Positions 1 through 9,824 of a DNA stretch of 32,848 nucleotides are shown here, one piece after another (position 1 is the stretch's first letter; each line of letters starts with the position of its first letter). The notes below the pieces were generated by a model. It worked only from the letters and a program-made list of their open reading frames with translations, was not told the DNA's origin and did not search any database. The DNA comes from Sphingorhabdus sp. (lineage in GTDB: Bacteria > Pseudomonadota > Alphaproteobacteria > Sphingomonadales > Sphingomonadaceae), in assembly GCA_023262005.1 (NCBI GenBank), contig JALREL010000165.1, positions 1 through 32,848 of the forward strand. Reading direction: 5' to 3'. Made by a program: the position numbers and the translations under genes.

Positions 1-559
1 GGAAGGCTTCCTTGAACGTCGTTTCCGCCTTGGCAACCAGGAACAGGTTCTGGTTGGGGATGACGATCAAGGTATCGACGTGCTTCTGCAGTTCCTCGAT
101 CCCGGCTTCGGCCGAGCGCATCCGGCGGGTGCCTTCGAACAGGAACGGCTTGGTCACCACGCCAACGGTCAGGACACCCTTTTCACGGGCGGCCTTGGCC
201 ACAACCGGAGCCGCACCGGTGCCGGTGCCGCCGCCCATGCCAGCCGCGATGAAGCACATATGCGCGCCTTGCAGCGCCTGCTTCACCTGCTCGATGGTTT
301 CTTCAGCCGCCGCACGGCCAACTTCGGGCCGCGAGCCTGCACCAAGACCTTGCGTGATATCGGGGCCAAGCTGGATGCGATATTCGGCGGGAGACGCATT
401 GAGCGCCTGTGCGTCGGTATTGGCCACAACAAAATCGACACCCTCGACGCGTGCGCCGATCATGTTCGCGATCGCGTTGCCCCCTGCTCCGCCCACACCG
501 ATGACTGCAATTTTAGGCTTCAGTTCATCGACGATTGGCGGACCGATGTTGATGCTCAT
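1..559 (-). CDS. ftsZ: Cell division protein FtsZ (N-terminal part, cut by window edge)
   Basis: FtsZ is the tubulin-like GTPase that polymerises into the cytoplasmic Z-ring at midcell. About 186 residues are visible. They begin MSINIGPP and contain the nucleotide-binding glycine stretch GVGGAGGN (about 21-28), NTDAQAL (48-54) and the tubulin signature GGGTGTG (109-115). The C-terminal half and the FtsA-binding tail lie outside the window. I chose the ATG at 559 because MSINIGPP is the usual sphingomonad start and an AGGGAG sequence sits nine bases upstream. An in-frame ATG at 565 would add two residues. It is the last dcw gene visible and, unlike the others, is separated from its upstream neighbour ftsA by 137 bases. 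Identification is certain; only the start is slightly open. Confidence 0.98.
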   Translation of the reverse strand, partial: MSINIGPPIVDELKPKIAVIGVGGAGGNAIANMIGARVEGVDFVVANTDAQALNASPAEYRIQLGPDITQGLGAGSRPEVGRAAAEETIEQVKQALQGAHMCFIAAGMGGGTGTGAAPVVAKAAREKGVLTVGVVTKPFLFEGTRRMRSAEAGIEELQKHVDTLIVIPNQNLFLVAKAETTFKEAF

Positions 560-696
560 TCCCATTCACTCCCTTGGCCGGTCAGGCATAAGTAAAAGAA
601 GTCCAAAAACCCCCGTTAACTGTGTCTTGTGGCACAAAATTGAGAGCAAAACACGTAAAAGTTACCCACAGGCTACGGGTTGTTCTTGCGATCGGG
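560..696 (-). promoter_or_regulatory. ftsA-ftsZ intergenic region, possible ftsZ promoter/leader
   Basis: This is the only sizeable gap in an otherwise overlapping cluster, so an extra ftsZ promoter is a reasonable inference. I see a perfect 11-base palindrome TTGTGGCACAA at 627-637 and a GTTAAC site at 615-620. There is no clear -35/-10 pair and no good CtrA box. Its function is unproven. Confidence 0.35.
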
Positions 697-1953
697 CTAG
701 AGGTTCTCTCTGATCGCCTGCAGGATACGGGCGAATACCCCTGCATTCTGTGTTTTCATCGCACTATCAGAGCCTTGCAGCCCCAAACGGAGATCGGATG
801 GGTTCGAATTTGCGTAGAGCGCAAGCCCCGCCATAGTCGAAAATGCCGGCCCTGAATGGGCATCGGGCAGCCCTGGCAGCTCGGTCGGTCGGCCGACGCG
901 CACCGTACGACCGAGTGCGGCCTGCATATGGTCTGCCAGACCCTTCAATTCAGCGCCGCCGCCGGTCAGCACAATGTGGTGCCTGCCCGGGTTGGAAAAG
1001 CCCATTTCCTTGAGCGCACGGCCGATGTCGACGACCATGGTATCGATGCGCTGCGAGATGATCGCATTCAACTGCGCGCGGGTGATTTTGGGCCGTTCGG
1101 TCTGGCTGGTATCGCCCGGCGCGCCGACGTCGAGGCTTTCCTGATGGTCGCGCGGTGACGTGATGGCAGAACCATGGAAGCATTTCAGCCGCTCCGCCTC
1201 TGCCCGACGGATGCCGAAGACCGAAGCGATCTCATCGGTGATATCCGCACCGCCATGGTTGAGCGTCACCAGCCCCGCCAGCATGCCGCCGATAAAGACC
1301 GATACGTTGGTGATTGCGGCGCCCATTTCGACCATCGCCACGCCCAATTCGCGCTCTTCGGCGCTGAGGCAGGCAAGCCCGGCCGCTACTGGCGATGCGA
1401 CAATGGCGTCGACGCCCAGATGCGATGCGCGCGCCGTCATGTCGAGATTGCGCACTGGCGACGGATCGGCCAGCACCGCGTGGATTTCCACCCCGACGCG
1501 GTCGGCATAAAGCCCAAGCGGGTTCGCGACCCCGGCATTGCCATCGAGCGCATAGAGCGTCGGGCTGACGTGCAACACGACCTTGCCGCGCGTGTCGATG
1601 TTGGTGCGCCCAGCGGTGAGCAGGTCGTCGATATCCGCCTGCTCCACCTTGTCCCCACCCAGATCGATTTCGACAGGCGACAACAGGCTATCAAGCCCGC
1701 CGGCCGACATGCCAAGCCACACCCGGTCGATGTTGATGCCGGCAATGCGTTCTGCTTGTTCGACCGCATGGCGAACTGAAAGTTCGGCCAATTGCATGTC
1801 GGCAATGCAACCGCGGACCACGCCTTTGCTCTCCCGCTGGCCAGTACCGAGGATATGCAGCGTACCGCCTTCATCCACCCCGGCAATCAGCGCGGAAACT
1901 TTGGACGACCCGATATCTAGCGTGGAAATGATCTTTTCGTAGCGCACCGCCAT
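697..1953 (-). CDS. ftsA: Cell division protein FtsA
   Basis: FtsA is an actin-fold ATPase that tethers FtsZ to the inner membrane and recruits late division proteins. The 418-residue product has the phosphate-1 motif LDIGSSKV near the N-terminus (about 12-19), a phosphate-2 region at MVEMGAAIT and the adenosine motif VLTGGGAELKG. It ends in an amphipathic helix (VFARILQAIRENL) that fits the conserved membrane-targeting sequence. The length is normal for the family. The ATG at 1953 overlaps the ftsQ stop by one base (TGATG), which points to translational coupling. Confidence 0.97.
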   Translation of the reverse strand: MAVRYEKIISTLDIGSSKVSALIAGVDEGGTLHILGTGQRESKGVVRGCIADMQLAELSVRHAVEQAERIAGINIDRVWLGMSAGGLDSLLSPVEIDLGGDKVEQADIDDLLTAGRTNIDTRGKVVLHVSPTLYALDGNAGVANPLGLYADRVGVEIHAVLADPSPVRNLDMTARASHLGVDAIVASPVAAGLACLSAEERELGVAMVEMGAAITNVSVFIGGMLAGLVTLNHGGADITDEIASVFGIRRAEAERLKCFHGSAITSPRDHQESLDVGAPGDTSQTERPKITRAQLNAIISQRIDTMVVDIGRALKEMGFSNPGRHHIVLTGGGAELKGLADHMQAALGRTVRVGRPTELPGLPDAHSGPAFSTMAGLALYANSNPSDLRLGLQGSDSAMKTQNAGVFARILQAIRENL

Positions 1954-2876
1954 CAGGCCGAAACCCCACCTGTTCCGGCCTCGGCAGAGGGCTTCTCATC
2001 CTGCTTTTCGATCTGGACCGGCTTTTCCTTTGCGGCACGGCGCATATAGGCCCGTTCCGGATCGCGCAGGTCGAAATGAATGATGTCGCGGCCCAGCAAG
2101 CGGTGCACGCCATCCATGCGGGTAAAGTTCACCAGCGCCTGCGCCGCCAGATTGTCACCTTCGGGAAGCGACAGCGTCTCACCGGTCTTGAAGCGCAGAT
2201 CCCAGCGGCGGTTGCCCACCCAGCTTGCACCCACGACCTGATCCTTGAGCGACTGCGCGCTATCAAGCAGCTTGGCGAGCGCCACAACCTGCCGATTGGC
2301 CCCTTCGCCATTGATGATCGGCAGTGCGCCAATTTCGGCCTGCGAAATCTTTTCGAGTTCGATGCCCTTTTCATCGATCAGCGAATAAACGCCATTGCGA
2401 TGCCATACAGCGGTCGGCTTGCGCTCAATGATGTCGACCACCAGCGTATCAGGCAGACGACGGGTGACGCGGACATCCTTGATCCAGCCATATTCGATAA
2501 GGTCAGTGCGGATCTTCTCGATATCGACCAGCGGCATGGCCCGATCCTTTTCGGCGAGCACGATGTCATACACCTTGAGCTGGTCGACACGGTCCATGCC
2601 GGTAATCTCGACGCGCTTAACCTCAAAACCGGCCTTGGCCGCGACCTGCGCATATTGCTGGTAAGCCGCCTGCGGCACGCCAAACCAGTTGGCGACGATA
2701 AGCGCGATCAACAACAAGATGGCGAGCACGCCCCAGGTCAGTGCGCGCTGGATATCCTCTTCGGTGAAAGGCAGGATGCGCAGCAGCCGGTCCATGATGC
2801 CGACCTGCCGCACCTTCTTGCGCGGTGCAGCCTTGCGCGCCTTGGCAGGTGCCTTGCGGGCAGTCGCTGTCTTCAT
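1953..2876 (-). CDS. ftsQ: Cell division protein FtsQ
   Basis: FtsQ is a bitopic inner-membrane protein that links the cytoplasmic ring to the periplasmic FtsB/FtsL complex. The 307-residue product has a basic Ala/Lys-rich cytoplasmic tail (1-35) and one transmembrane helix at about 45-66. A POTRA domain follows (FEVKRVEITGMDRV onward, about 83-150), then the FtsQ-type beta domain. The C-terminal 30 residues are charged and low in complexity. The start overlaps the ddl stop by four bases (ATGA), and the stop shares one base with the ftsA start. Position between ddl and ftsA is the canonical dcw order. Confidence 0.95.
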   Translation of the reverse strand: MKTATARKAPAKARKAAPRKKVRQVGIMDRLLRILPFTEEDIQRALTWGVLAILLLIALIVANWFGVPQAAYQQYAQVAAKAGFEVKRVEITGMDRVDQLKVYDIVLAEKDRAMPLVDIEKIRTDLIEYGWIKDVRVTRRLPDTLVVDIIERKPTAVWHRNGVYSLIDEKGIELEKISQAEIGALPIINGEGANRQVVALAKLLDSAQSLKDQVVGASWVGNRRWDLRFKTGETLSLPEGDNLAAQALVNFTRMDGVHRLLGRDIIHFDLRDPERAYMRRAAKEKPVQIEKQDEKPSAEAGTGGVSA

Positions 2877-3796
2877 GCAAGCGCCTCCTTCACAAGGATA
2901 TCGACAAGCTGTTCATAGCTGATGCCCATCTGCTTGGCTTGTTCGGGAACAAGGCTCAAAGGCGTCATGCCCGGTTGGGTATTGGTTTCAAGCACGAACA
3001 CGCCATCGCGGCCCAGTTCGTCATCCCAACGGAAATCGGTGCGTGATGCCCCCTTGCAGCCGAGAAGTTCGTGCGCGCGCTGTGCAAGCTCCATCATGTA
3101 ATCGGCAATATCCTGCGGGATTTCCGCCGGGCAGACATGTTCGGTGAGGCCATCGGTATATTTGGCATCGAAATCGTAAAAGCCGCTCTTGGGCTTAAGC
3201 TCTGTGACGCAAAGCGGCTTTCCACCAAGCACCGCGACGGTCAATTCGCGCCCCTTGATAAAAGGTTCGGCGAGCAGCGTATCAAATTCCTGCCACGGGC
3301 CAATGGCTTCGCGGGAGATCGGGTTTCCGTAATTCCCGTCAGCCTTGACGATGGCAACGCCCACCGAGCTGCCTTCATTGACCGGCTTCAGCACATAGGG
3401 CCGAGGCAGCGGATCACCTGCATAAAGGCTTTCGCTCTCGACAATCGTACCCTTGGGCATCGGGATGCCGGCTGGGACCAGCCGCTGCTTGGTCAATTCC
3501 TTGTCGATCGCAATAACCGAAGTGACCATGCCGCTATGGGTATATTTGATGCCCATCAGGTCAAGCATGCCCTGCACGCTGCCATCTTCGCCCGGAACGC
3601 CGTGGAGTGCGTTGAAGACTACATCAGGTCGCAATCCGGCAAGCACCTGCGCAACATTGCGGTCCATATCGACGCGGCTGACCTTGTAGCCCACCTTTTC
3701 GAGCGCATCGGCAACGCCATTGCCGCTCATCAGCGACACCGGCCGTTCGTTCGACCAGCCACCCATGAGGACTGCAACATGGATCGGCTCACTCAC
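2873..3796 (-). CDS. ddl: D-alanine--D-alanine ligase
   Basis: This cytoplasmic ATP-grasp enzyme joins two D-alanines to make the dipeptide that MurF adds to the wall precursor. The 307-residue product, typical of DdlB, starts with VAVLMGGWSNERPVSLMSG, the N-terminal Ddl signature. It also has NALHGVPGEDGSVQG (about 62-76), the ATP-grasp lysine region YVLKPVNEGSSVGV and the metal/ligand motif LETNTQPGMTPLSLVPEQA. Both ends overlap neighbours by four bases, with murB upstream and ftsQ downstream. All expected catalytic motifs are present. Confidence 0.97.
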   Translation of the reverse strand: MSEPIHVAVLMGGWSNERPVSLMSGNGVADALEKVGYKVSRVDMDRNVAQVLAGLRPDVVFNALHGVPGEDGSVQGMLDLMGIKYTHSGMVTSVIAIDKELTKQRLVPAGIPMPKGTIVESESLYAGDPLPRPYVLKPVNEGSSVGVAIVKADGNYGNPISREAIGPWQEFDTLLAEPFIKGRELTVAVLGGKPLCVTELKPKSGFYDFDAKYTDGLTEHVCPAEIPQDIADYMMELAQRAHELLGCKGASRTDFRWDDELGRDGVFVLETNTQPGMTPLSLVPEQAKQMGISYEQLVDILVKEALA

Positions 3797-4728
3797 TTCG
3801 CATTCCCTACTCGTTCATTGTTTGACGCTTCGGCGTAAACGCCTACGCGTTGAATTTCCCAATGCAGATCAACGCCCGATTTTGCTTTCACGCGGCGACG
3901 CACTTCCTCGCCCAGTTCCTCGATATCGGCACTGGTGGCATCTCCGGTGTTGATGAGGAAGTTGGTGTGCTTTTCCGAAACCTGCGCACCACCGATCTGG
4001 AGGCCACGGCAACCGGCTTCATCGACCAACTGCCAAGCCTTTTGCCCACCCGGGTTTTTGAAGGTTGAACCGCCGGTTTTCGAACGCAGCGGCTGCGATG
4101 CTTCGCGACTGGCGGAGATACGGTCCATTTCGGCCTGGATGGCTTCGGGTTCGCCGGGACGCCCACGGAAGCGCGCACCAACGACGATCGCGCCATCGGG
4201 CAGTTCGCTGTGGCGATAGCTGTAATGCAATTTCTCGACTGGCAGGGTGACCAGTTCGCCATTGCGCAAGACCACATCACAATCGACGAGGATGTCCTTC
4301 ACTTCACCGCCATAGGCGCCGCCATTCATACGGACAAAGCCGCCAACGGTACCGGGGATCGAGCGCAGGAATTCCATTCCAGCAATGCCATTGTCGCGTG
4401 CGGTCGAGGAAACGAGGATGCCGCTGGCCCCTGCCCCGCAATCGAGCGTCACGTCATCAACTTTGGTGACCTTCGCAAATGCCTTGCCCAGACGGACCAC
4501 GATGCCCGGTACGCCGCCATCGCGCACGATGAGGTTCGATCCCAGCCCGAGCGCCATCACCGGAACCGCAGGGTCGAGCGCATAGAGGAAATCGGCAAGG
4601 TCCTTGGTGTCGGCTGGTTCAAACAGCCATTCGGCCTCGCCGCCACTCTTGAACCAGACAAGCGGCGCCAGCGGCGCATCGTGCGTCAGCTTTCCGCGCA
4701 CCGGTGGCAAGGCGAAACAGACGCTCAT
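3793..4728 (-). CDS. murB: UDP-N-acetylmuramate dehydrogenase (UDP-N-acetylenolpyruvoylglucosamine reductase)
   Basis: MurB is an FAD enzyme that uses NADPH to reduce UDP-GlcNAc-enolpyruvate to UDP-MurNAc in the cytoplasm. The reading frame opens upstream inside murC, but I place the start at the ATG at 4728 (MSVCFALPP). That start overlaps the murC stop by four bases, as at the other junctions, and gives 311 residues. Visible motifs are the FAD-binding [12 protein letters not shown], the loop [26 protein letters not shown], the catalytic-serine segment [10 protein letters not shown] and the C-terminal [15 protein letters not shown]. It is typical of the alphaproteobacterial dcw copy. Confidence 0.96.
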   Translation of the reverse strand: MSVCFALPPVRGKLTHDAPLAPLVWFKSGGEAEWLFEPADTKDLADFLYALDPAVPVMALGLGSNLIVRDGGVPGIVVRLGKAFAKVTKVDDVTLDCGAGASGILVSSTARDNGIAGMEFLRSIPGTVGGFVRMNGGAYGGEVKDILVDCDVVLRNGELVTLPVEKLHYSYRHSELPDGAIVVGARFRGRPGEPEAIQAEMDRISASREASQPLRSKTGGSTFKNPGGQKAWQLVDEAGCRGLQIGGAQVSEKHTNFLINTGDATSADIEELGEEVRRRVKAKSGVDLHWEIQRVGVYAEASNNERVGNAK

Positions 4729-6131
4729 GCACGCGCTTTCCGGATCGCCTCTGCCAGCCCTGCGGCCCATTTGGTAATGTCGCCCGCACCCAGGCAGACG
4801 ACAAGGTCGCCTTCACGCGTGGTCGCTGCAAGTTCCTTTGCCAGCGCATCGGCGCTGTCGATTTCCTGCGCATTATGGTGGCCGCGACGTTTGATCTTGC
4901 CGACAAGATCGGCGCTGCTGACACCTTCGACCGGTGCCTCTCCCGCCGCGTAGACCGGCGTCACATAGACCACATCGGCATCGTTGAAGGCGGTGGCGAA
5001 ATCTTCCATCAGATTGCCGAGGCGCGAATAACGGTGCGGCTGGCACACAGCAATCACGCGGCCTTTGACGCCTTCGCGTGCGGCCGAAAGTACGGCGCGG
5101 ATTTCGACCGGATGTTGGCCATAATCGTCGATGATGGTGACGCCATCAACCTCACCCACCTTGGTGAAGCGCCGTTTGACCCCGCCAAATTTGGCAAAGC
5201 CAGCCTGCACCTGTCCATCGCTCATGCCGCGCTCAAGGCCAACGGCAATGGCGGCGAGCGCATTCTGCACATTGTGGCGGCCCGACATCGGCAAGAAGAC
5301 ATCCTTGATCTCTCTCTTACTGCCATCGCGCGCGCGGATCACGACATCAAAGGTGTTGCCGCCCAATTCGGGGCGGACATTGTCTGCACGCACATCGGCC
5401 TGTGCCGAGAAGCCATAGGTCAGGATGCGACGATCGCGGATACGCGGGATGATCGCCTGCACCTCCGGATGGTCGAGGCAAAGGATGGCGACGCCGTAAA
5501 AAGGCACATTTTCGATGAACTCGATATAGGCCGCCTTGGCCGTGTCGAAATCGCCATAATGATCGAGATGCTCGGGATCGATATTGGTGACGACGGCAAT
5601 TGTCCCGTCGAGGCGCAGGAAGCTGCCGTCGCTCTCGTCGGCCTCTACCACCATCCAATCGCTGTCACCCAAACGCGCGTTCGAGCCATAATTGTTGATG
5701 ATGCCGCCATTGATCACGGTGGGGTCGAGCCCACCGGCATCGAGCATCGCGGCAATCAGCGAGGTCGTCGTGGTCTTGCCATGCGTGCCCGCAACCGCGA
5801 CGGTGTATTTCAGCCGCATCAGCTCAGCGAGCATTTCTGCTCGGCGGACCAGCGGAATACGGCGCTCGAGCGCGGCCTCTACTTCAGGATTGCCGCGCTT
5901 CACAGCCGTCGACGTCACCACCACAGCGGCATCGCCCAGATTTTCAGCGGCATGGCCGATCATAACCTTGATGCCGCGGCTGCGCAGCCCTTCGATCACA
6001 TAGCCCTCGGCAATGTCACTGCCCTGCACCGAATAGCCAAGATTGTGCATCACCTCGGCAATGCCGGACATGCCGATGCCGCCGATGCCGACAAAATGGA
6101 TGGTTCCGATGTCGGTACCCACACCCTTCAT
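4725..6131 (-). CDS. murC: UDP-N-acetylmuramate--L-alanine ligase
   Basis: MurC is the first Mur ligase and adds L-alanine to UDP-MurNAc with ATP in the cytoplasm. The 468-residue product has an N-terminal Rossmann motif ([21 protein letters not shown]). The P-loop is [11 protein letters not shown], with the Mur-ligase ADESDGSF region and the C-terminal domain motif [10 protein letters not shown]. The last takes the place of the DDYxHHP motif seen in many enteric homologues. The ATG at 6131 overlaps the murG stop by four bases, and the stop overlaps the murB start by four. Length and motifs are complete. Confidence 0.97.
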   Translation of the reverse strand: MKGVGTDIGTIHFVGIGGIGMSGIAEVMHNLGYSVQGSDIAEGYVIEGLRSRGIKVMIGHAAENLGDAAVVVTSTAVKRGNPEVEAALERRIPLVRRAEMLAELMRLKYTVAVAGTHGKTTTTSLIAAMLDAGGLDPTVINGGIINNYGSNARLGDSDWMVVEADESDGSFLRLDGTIAVVTNIDPEHLDHYGDFDTAKAAYIEFIENVPFYGVAILCLDHPEVQAIIPRIRDRRILTYGFSAQADVRADNVRPELGGNTFDVVIRARDGSKREIKDVFLPMSGRHNVQNALAAIAVGLERGMSDGQVQAGFAKFGGVKRRFTKVGEVDGVTIIDDYGQHPVEIRAVLSAAREGVKGRVIAVCQPHRYSRLGNLMEDFATAFNDADVVYVTPVYAAGEAPVEGVSSADLVGKIKRRGHHNAQEIDSADALAKELAATTREGDLVVCLGAGDITKWAAGLAEAIRKARA

Positions 6132-7312
6132 GAAGTCGCTTTCCGTGCAAGGGCCGGCTCGGCACCGCCAAAGCCAAGGCCCGTTTGTTCTTTGGTGGTC
6201 AGCGTCTGCATCAGCGGCGCACGACCGAAGGATTCCACCAGATCAGCCAGATCATGCACAGCATCGGGACGGCCGCAGCTTTTTGCGGCTCGGGCGGCAT
6301 TTTCCAGCGTTTCCGGGATGAGCGCCATTTTCTGGATCTGCTTGGCAAGCTCGACCGGGGTGAACGACGATTGCTTGATTGCACGTGCGCCGCCGGCCTT
6401 GACCATCTCGCTGACATTGAACGCCTGGTGGTTGTCCATCGCCGATGGCAGCGGGATCAGGATAGCCGGGCGACCCGCACAGGTCAGTTCGGCAATGGTC
6501 GATGCCCCCGCCCGCCCGATCACCAGATGCGACCAGCCGAGCCTTTCGGGGAAATCTTCCAGATAGGTGGCAAGCTGCGCAGGTATCTGGTGGTCGGCAT
6601 AGGTCTTGCGAACGGTTTCCAGATCTTCAGCACGGCATTGCTGGGTAACCTGCAAGCGGCGGCGCAGGTTGAGCGGAAGGCGTGTCAATGCGTCGGGGAC
6701 GACTTCGGACAGGATCGAGGCGCCCTGGCTGCCCCCCGTAACCAGCACACGGAATACGCCATCCTCGATAAAGGGTGGGAATGGCTCGTCACGCAGCGCG
6801 ATAACCTCGGCACGGACCGGGTTGCCAACCAAATGCACTTTGCTTTCGTGGCGGGGCTTGACCCGCTGCACATCGGGATAGGCAGTGGCGATTGCGTTCA
6901 CCTTGCCTGCCACCAAGCGGTTGACCCGACCCAGCACGGCATTTTGTTCATGGATGACGGTGGGCACCTTGTTGGCAAAGGCCGCAAGCAAGGCAGGCAG
7001 GGCCGGATAGCCGCCAAAGCCGACCACCGCAGTCGGCTCGAATTCGTTGAACAGCGCTCGCGCCATGGCTCGCCCGCGCCAGATGTTGCGCGCTGCCGCG
7101 AGCCAACCGCGCGGCCCGCCTGCAACGCGCCCTGCGGGCATGATGTGCATTTCCATGCCATCGGGGCAGCCGGGAATGGTCGATCCGCGATTATCGGTGA
7201 TCAGCGCAACCTGGTGCCCGCGGCGCATCAATTCGGCACCCAAGGCATAGGCCGGGATGATATGGCCGCCAGTGCCGCCTGCGGCGAGAACGAAATTGCG
7301 CGATACGCTCAT
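6128..7312 (-). CDS. murG: Lipid II synthase MurG (UDP-GlcNAc transferase)
   Basis: MurG is a GT28 glycosyltransferase on the cytoplasmic face of the inner membrane. It adds GlcNAc to lipid I to make lipid II. The 394-residue product begins with the donor/acceptor glycine loop [12 protein letters not shown] (about 11-22). It also has a mid-domain [12 protein letters not shown], the second loop VTGGSQGA and the UDP-GlcNAc site ([11 protein letters not shown], then DNHQAFN). It is slightly longer than E. coli MurG (about 355) because of a C-terminal extension after residue 360. A 2-base gap separates it from ftsW. Confidence 0.97.
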   Translation of the reverse strand: MSVSRNFVLAAGGTGGHIIPAYALGAELMRRGHQVALITDNRGSTIPGCPDGMEMHIMPAGRVAGGPRGWLAAARNIWRGRAMARALFNEFEPTAVVGFGGYPALPALLAAFANKVPTVIHEQNAVLGRVNRLVAGKVNAIATAYPDVQRVKPRHESKVHLVGNPVRAEVIALRDEPFPPFIEDGVFRVLVTGGSQGASILSEVVPDALTRLPLNLRRRLQVTQQCRAEDLETVRKTYADHQIPAQLATYLEDFPERLGWSHLVIGRAGASTIAELTCAGRPAILIPLPSAMDNHQAFNVSEMVKAGGARAIKQSSFTPVELAKQIQKMALIPETLENAARAAKSCGRPDAVHDLADLVESFGRAPLMQTLTTKEQTGLGFGGAEPALARKATS

Positions 7313-7314
7313 TC

Positions 7315-8535
7315 CTAACGCCCATTCCCGATATAGGGTGACTGGTCAAGGAAAGGGTTGCGCCTTGTGAGCGCGAGCAGCAATCCGCAGCACAGACACA
7401 GTGCTAGCGTCGACGATCCGCCATAGCTGATGAACGGCAAGGTCATGCCCTTGGATGGGAAAATGCCGAGGTTCACCGCGATGTTGATCATCGCCTGACC
7501 GCAGAATTGCGCGGCAAGACCGGTAACTGCGAGAAGGATGAACTGGTCCTGTTCATCGAGCATGCGGATAACGACGCGGACGAGGATCGCAAAAAACAGC
7601 ACCGCGATGACCATGCAGGCGAGAAGGCCAAACTCCTCCCCCACCACCGAGAAGATATAGTCGGTATGCGCCTCGGGCAGGGAAAATTTGCGGGTGCCAA
7701 GACCGGGACCGGTGCCGATCAAGCCGCCTGCGGTCAGGGTGGCCATGGCCAGCTTGTCGTGGGTGATACCCTCGGTGCCGAAAATCCAGGCGTCGATGCG
7801 CTGCTGGGCGACCGGGTAGAAATTATAGGCCGAGACAATCCCCACCAGCCCGGCGACCGCGCTGGACCAGAGCAGTTTCGCCTGCACGCCCGACACCATC
7901 ATCAAGGCAAACCAGATACCGCAGAACAAAATGGTTTGCCCAAGGTCGGGTTGGAGCATCAGTGCGCCGCAAATCAGCGCGGTAAAGCCCATGGTGATAA
8001 TCCGCACCGGCAAAGTGGGATCGCGCTGCCGCCAACTGATGATCCACGCCATCGTCACGGCATAACAGGGCTTCAGAAATTCGGAGGGCTGGAAACTTGC
8101 TGGGCCAAGCCCGAACCAACGCTGTGCCCCGTTTACTTCCTTGCCCAATATGGGAACCAGAAGGAGCAGAAACAGGAAAACGCAAAAGCCGCCAAGTGCA
8201 ATGCGTTTCGCCTGCTCGCGCGGGTACATCGAGATCACGAACATGAAGGGCACGCCAATCGCGACCCAAGCGAGCTGTTTGTAGAAGAAGTAGAGCGGGC
8301 TGAGCGATTCCGTATCGGTTGAAAGGCGGCGCGCGGTTGCTGGCGAGCCGGCGGCAACCGCGATCAGCCCGATGGCAATCAGCACGAGGATCAGCGAAAG
8401 CAACACACGGTCCAGTTCCCAGAACCAGATGCTCAATGGAGAGCGGTCACCGCGCCCCAGCCGGTTTGAAAGATCGCGTTTGCCGCCAAATCCCGGCGGC
8501 AGGCTGTTCCCGTTGCCCTTCAAAATACCGAACAT
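7315..8535 (-). CDS. ftsW: Septal peptidoglycan glycosyltransferase FtsW (SEDS family)
   Basis: FtsW is a multi-span inner-membrane SEDS polymerase that works with FtsI on lipid II at the septum. The 406-residue product has about ten predicted hydrophobic helices after a 40-residue cytoplasmic N-terminus. Family signatures are NGAQRWFGLGPASFQPSE, the catalytic-aspartate loop EAHTDYIFSVVGEEFG and the C-terminal GMTLPFISYGGSS. Its ATG shares one base with the murD stop (TGATG), and murG follows two bases after its stop. The neighbourhood of murD, murG and ftsI supports FtsW rather than RodA. Confidence 0.97.
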   Translation of the reverse strand: MFGILKGNGNSLPPGFGGKRDLSNRLGRGDRSPLSIWFWELDRVLLSLILVLIAIGLIAVAAGSPATARRLSTDTESLSPLYFFYKQLAWVAIGVPFMFVISMYPREQAKRIALGGFCVFLFLLLLVPILGKEVNGAQRWFGLGPASFQPSEFLKPCYAVTMAWIISWRQRDPTLPVRIITMGFTALICGALMLQPDLGQTILFCGIWFALMMVSGVQAKLLWSSAVAGLVGIVSAYNFYPVAQQRIDAWIFGTEGITHDKLAMATLTAGGLIGTGPGLGTRKFSLPEAHTDYIFSVVGEEFGLLACMVIAVLFFAILVRVVIRMLDEQDQFILLAVTGLAAQFCGQAMINIAVNLGIFPSKGMTLPFISYGGSSTLALCLCCGLLLALTRRNPFLDQSPYIGNGR

Positions 8536-9824
8536 CAGCTACCCCTGTTGCGCAATGCAGCCACTATCTCCCGGAATGTGTCGCCCCGGTGTTCGAAATC
8601 GCGAAATTGGTCAAATGAGGCGCAGGCGGGCGATAGCAGCACGGTTTCACCTGGCTGCGCCGCCGCGGCGGCGGCCTCGGTTGCGGCCTTGAGGTCTGCA
8701 TATTCGCTGACCGCGACCTTGCCCTTCAGGATCGCCGCAAGCTTTGCTCCATCCTCGCCAAAGGCATAAGCCGCGCGGACATTGCCGATATGCGGCAGGC
8801 AGGCATCGAGATCGTCGCCCTTTGCCTGACCACCAAGCAGCCAGTGGATCGCCGGATATGCGCCCAATGCCGGTGCGGTCGAGGTCGGGTTGGTTGCCTT
8901 GCTGTCATTGACGAACAAAATGCCGGCAACTTCACCCAACCGCTCCATACGGTGCGCAAGGCCGGGATAAGTAGCAAGGCCGCGTTCGATGGTCTCGACA
9001 TCGATGCCGATCGCTTCGCACGCCGCGATGGCGCACGCGACATTTTGCGCATTGTGCGGGCCTTGCAGCGAGGGCCAGCGCGATTGGTCCGTGATATTTT
9101 TGGCCGAAACGCGCCGCAGCCGGTGGTGGATACGGCTGGCAATCATCCGGCAGGGATCGTCATCAACCGCGACCACCGACACCTTGTCGGCATGCTGCAT
9201 GTGGAACAACCGTTCCTTGGCAGCGGCATAGTCTAGAAAACTGTCATAGCGATCGAGATGGTCGGGGGTGATATTGGTGAGCACCGCGACATCGCAATCG
9301 AGGCTGTGCGTGAGGTCGATCTGGTAACTCGACAGTTCGAGCACATAGACCCCGCCTTCGGACAAAGGTTGCTGCGACAGGATCGGCAGGCCGATATTCC
9401 CGCCCATCAGCGACGGCAGCCCAGCGGTCTGCATCATATGGTGCAGCAAGGCTGTGGTGGTTGATTTGCCGTTGGTGCCGGTGATGCCAATCACCTTGTG
9501 CGGCGGCAATGAAGCGCGGGCCAAGGCGAACAGTTCGATATCGCCGATGATCGGCACATTGGCATCGCGCGCCTTGTTGGCAATCGGGTGGGTGTTGAGC
9601 GGCACGCCGGGTGAGAGCACCAGCCCGTCAAAGCTGGAAAGGTCGATTTCCATCGGATCGGCAAAGCGGACGTCGCCTTCGACTTGCGCCCTTGCCTCTT
9701 CCTTGCTGTCCCAGGCAGTTACCTCTGCACCGCTCGCGACCAGGCTGCGGACAGTGGCAAGGCCCGACCTTGCGAGGCCGAGCACTGCATAGCGTTTGCC
9801 GCGAAAGGCGTCGGATGTGATCAT
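8535..9824 (-). CDS. murD: UDP-N-acetylmuramoyl-L-alanine--D-glutamate ligase
   Basis: MurD adds D-glutamate to UDP-MurNAc-L-Ala. The 429-residue cytoplasmic ligase has the N-terminal nucleotide-sugar motif [17 protein letters not shown] (about 12-28), the P-loop [18 protein letters not shown] and the central region [15 protein letters not shown] followed by [12 protein letters not shown]. The C-terminal domain carries [17 protein letters not shown] and [20 protein letters not shown], both conserved in MurD. The start overlaps the mraY stop by four bases. Nothing is missing. Confidence 0.97.
   Translation of the reverse strand: MITSDAFRGKRYAVLGLARSGLATVRSLVASGAEVTAWDSKEEARAQVEGDVRFADPMEIDLSSFDGLVLSPGVPLNTHPIANKARDANVPIIGDIELFALARASLPPHKVIGITGTNGKSTTTALLHHMMQTAGLPSLMGGNIGLPILSQQPLSEGGVYVLELSSYQIDLTHSLDCDVAVLTNITPDHLDRYDSFLDYAAAKERLFHMQHADKVSVVAVDDDPCRMIASRIHHRLRRVSAKNITDQSRWPSLQGPHNAQNVACAIAACEAIGIDVETIERGLATYPGLAHRMERLGEVAGILFVNDSKATNPTSTAPALGAYPAIHWLLGGQAKGDDLDACLPHIGNVRAAYAFGEDGAKLAAILKGKVAVSEYADLKAATEAAAAAAQPGETVLLSPACASFDQFRDFEHRGDTFREIVAALRNRGS

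Noticed and set aside
660-672. DnaA-box-like TTACCCACA between ftsA and ftsZ
   Set aside because: It is a single site with one mismatch to the TTATNCACA consensus and no neighbouring boxes or AT-rich unwinding element, so no case for an origin.
4704-6566. A 620-codon open frame on the plus strand across murC and part of murG
   Set aside because: It is antisense to two certain genes, has Asp/His/Arg-rich low-information sequence typical of GC-rich shadow frames, and matches no family I know.
7313-7314. The 2-base gap between ftsW and murG as a sign of disruption
   Set aside because: Both genes are full length with all motifs; a tiny gap is normal variation in this cluster.
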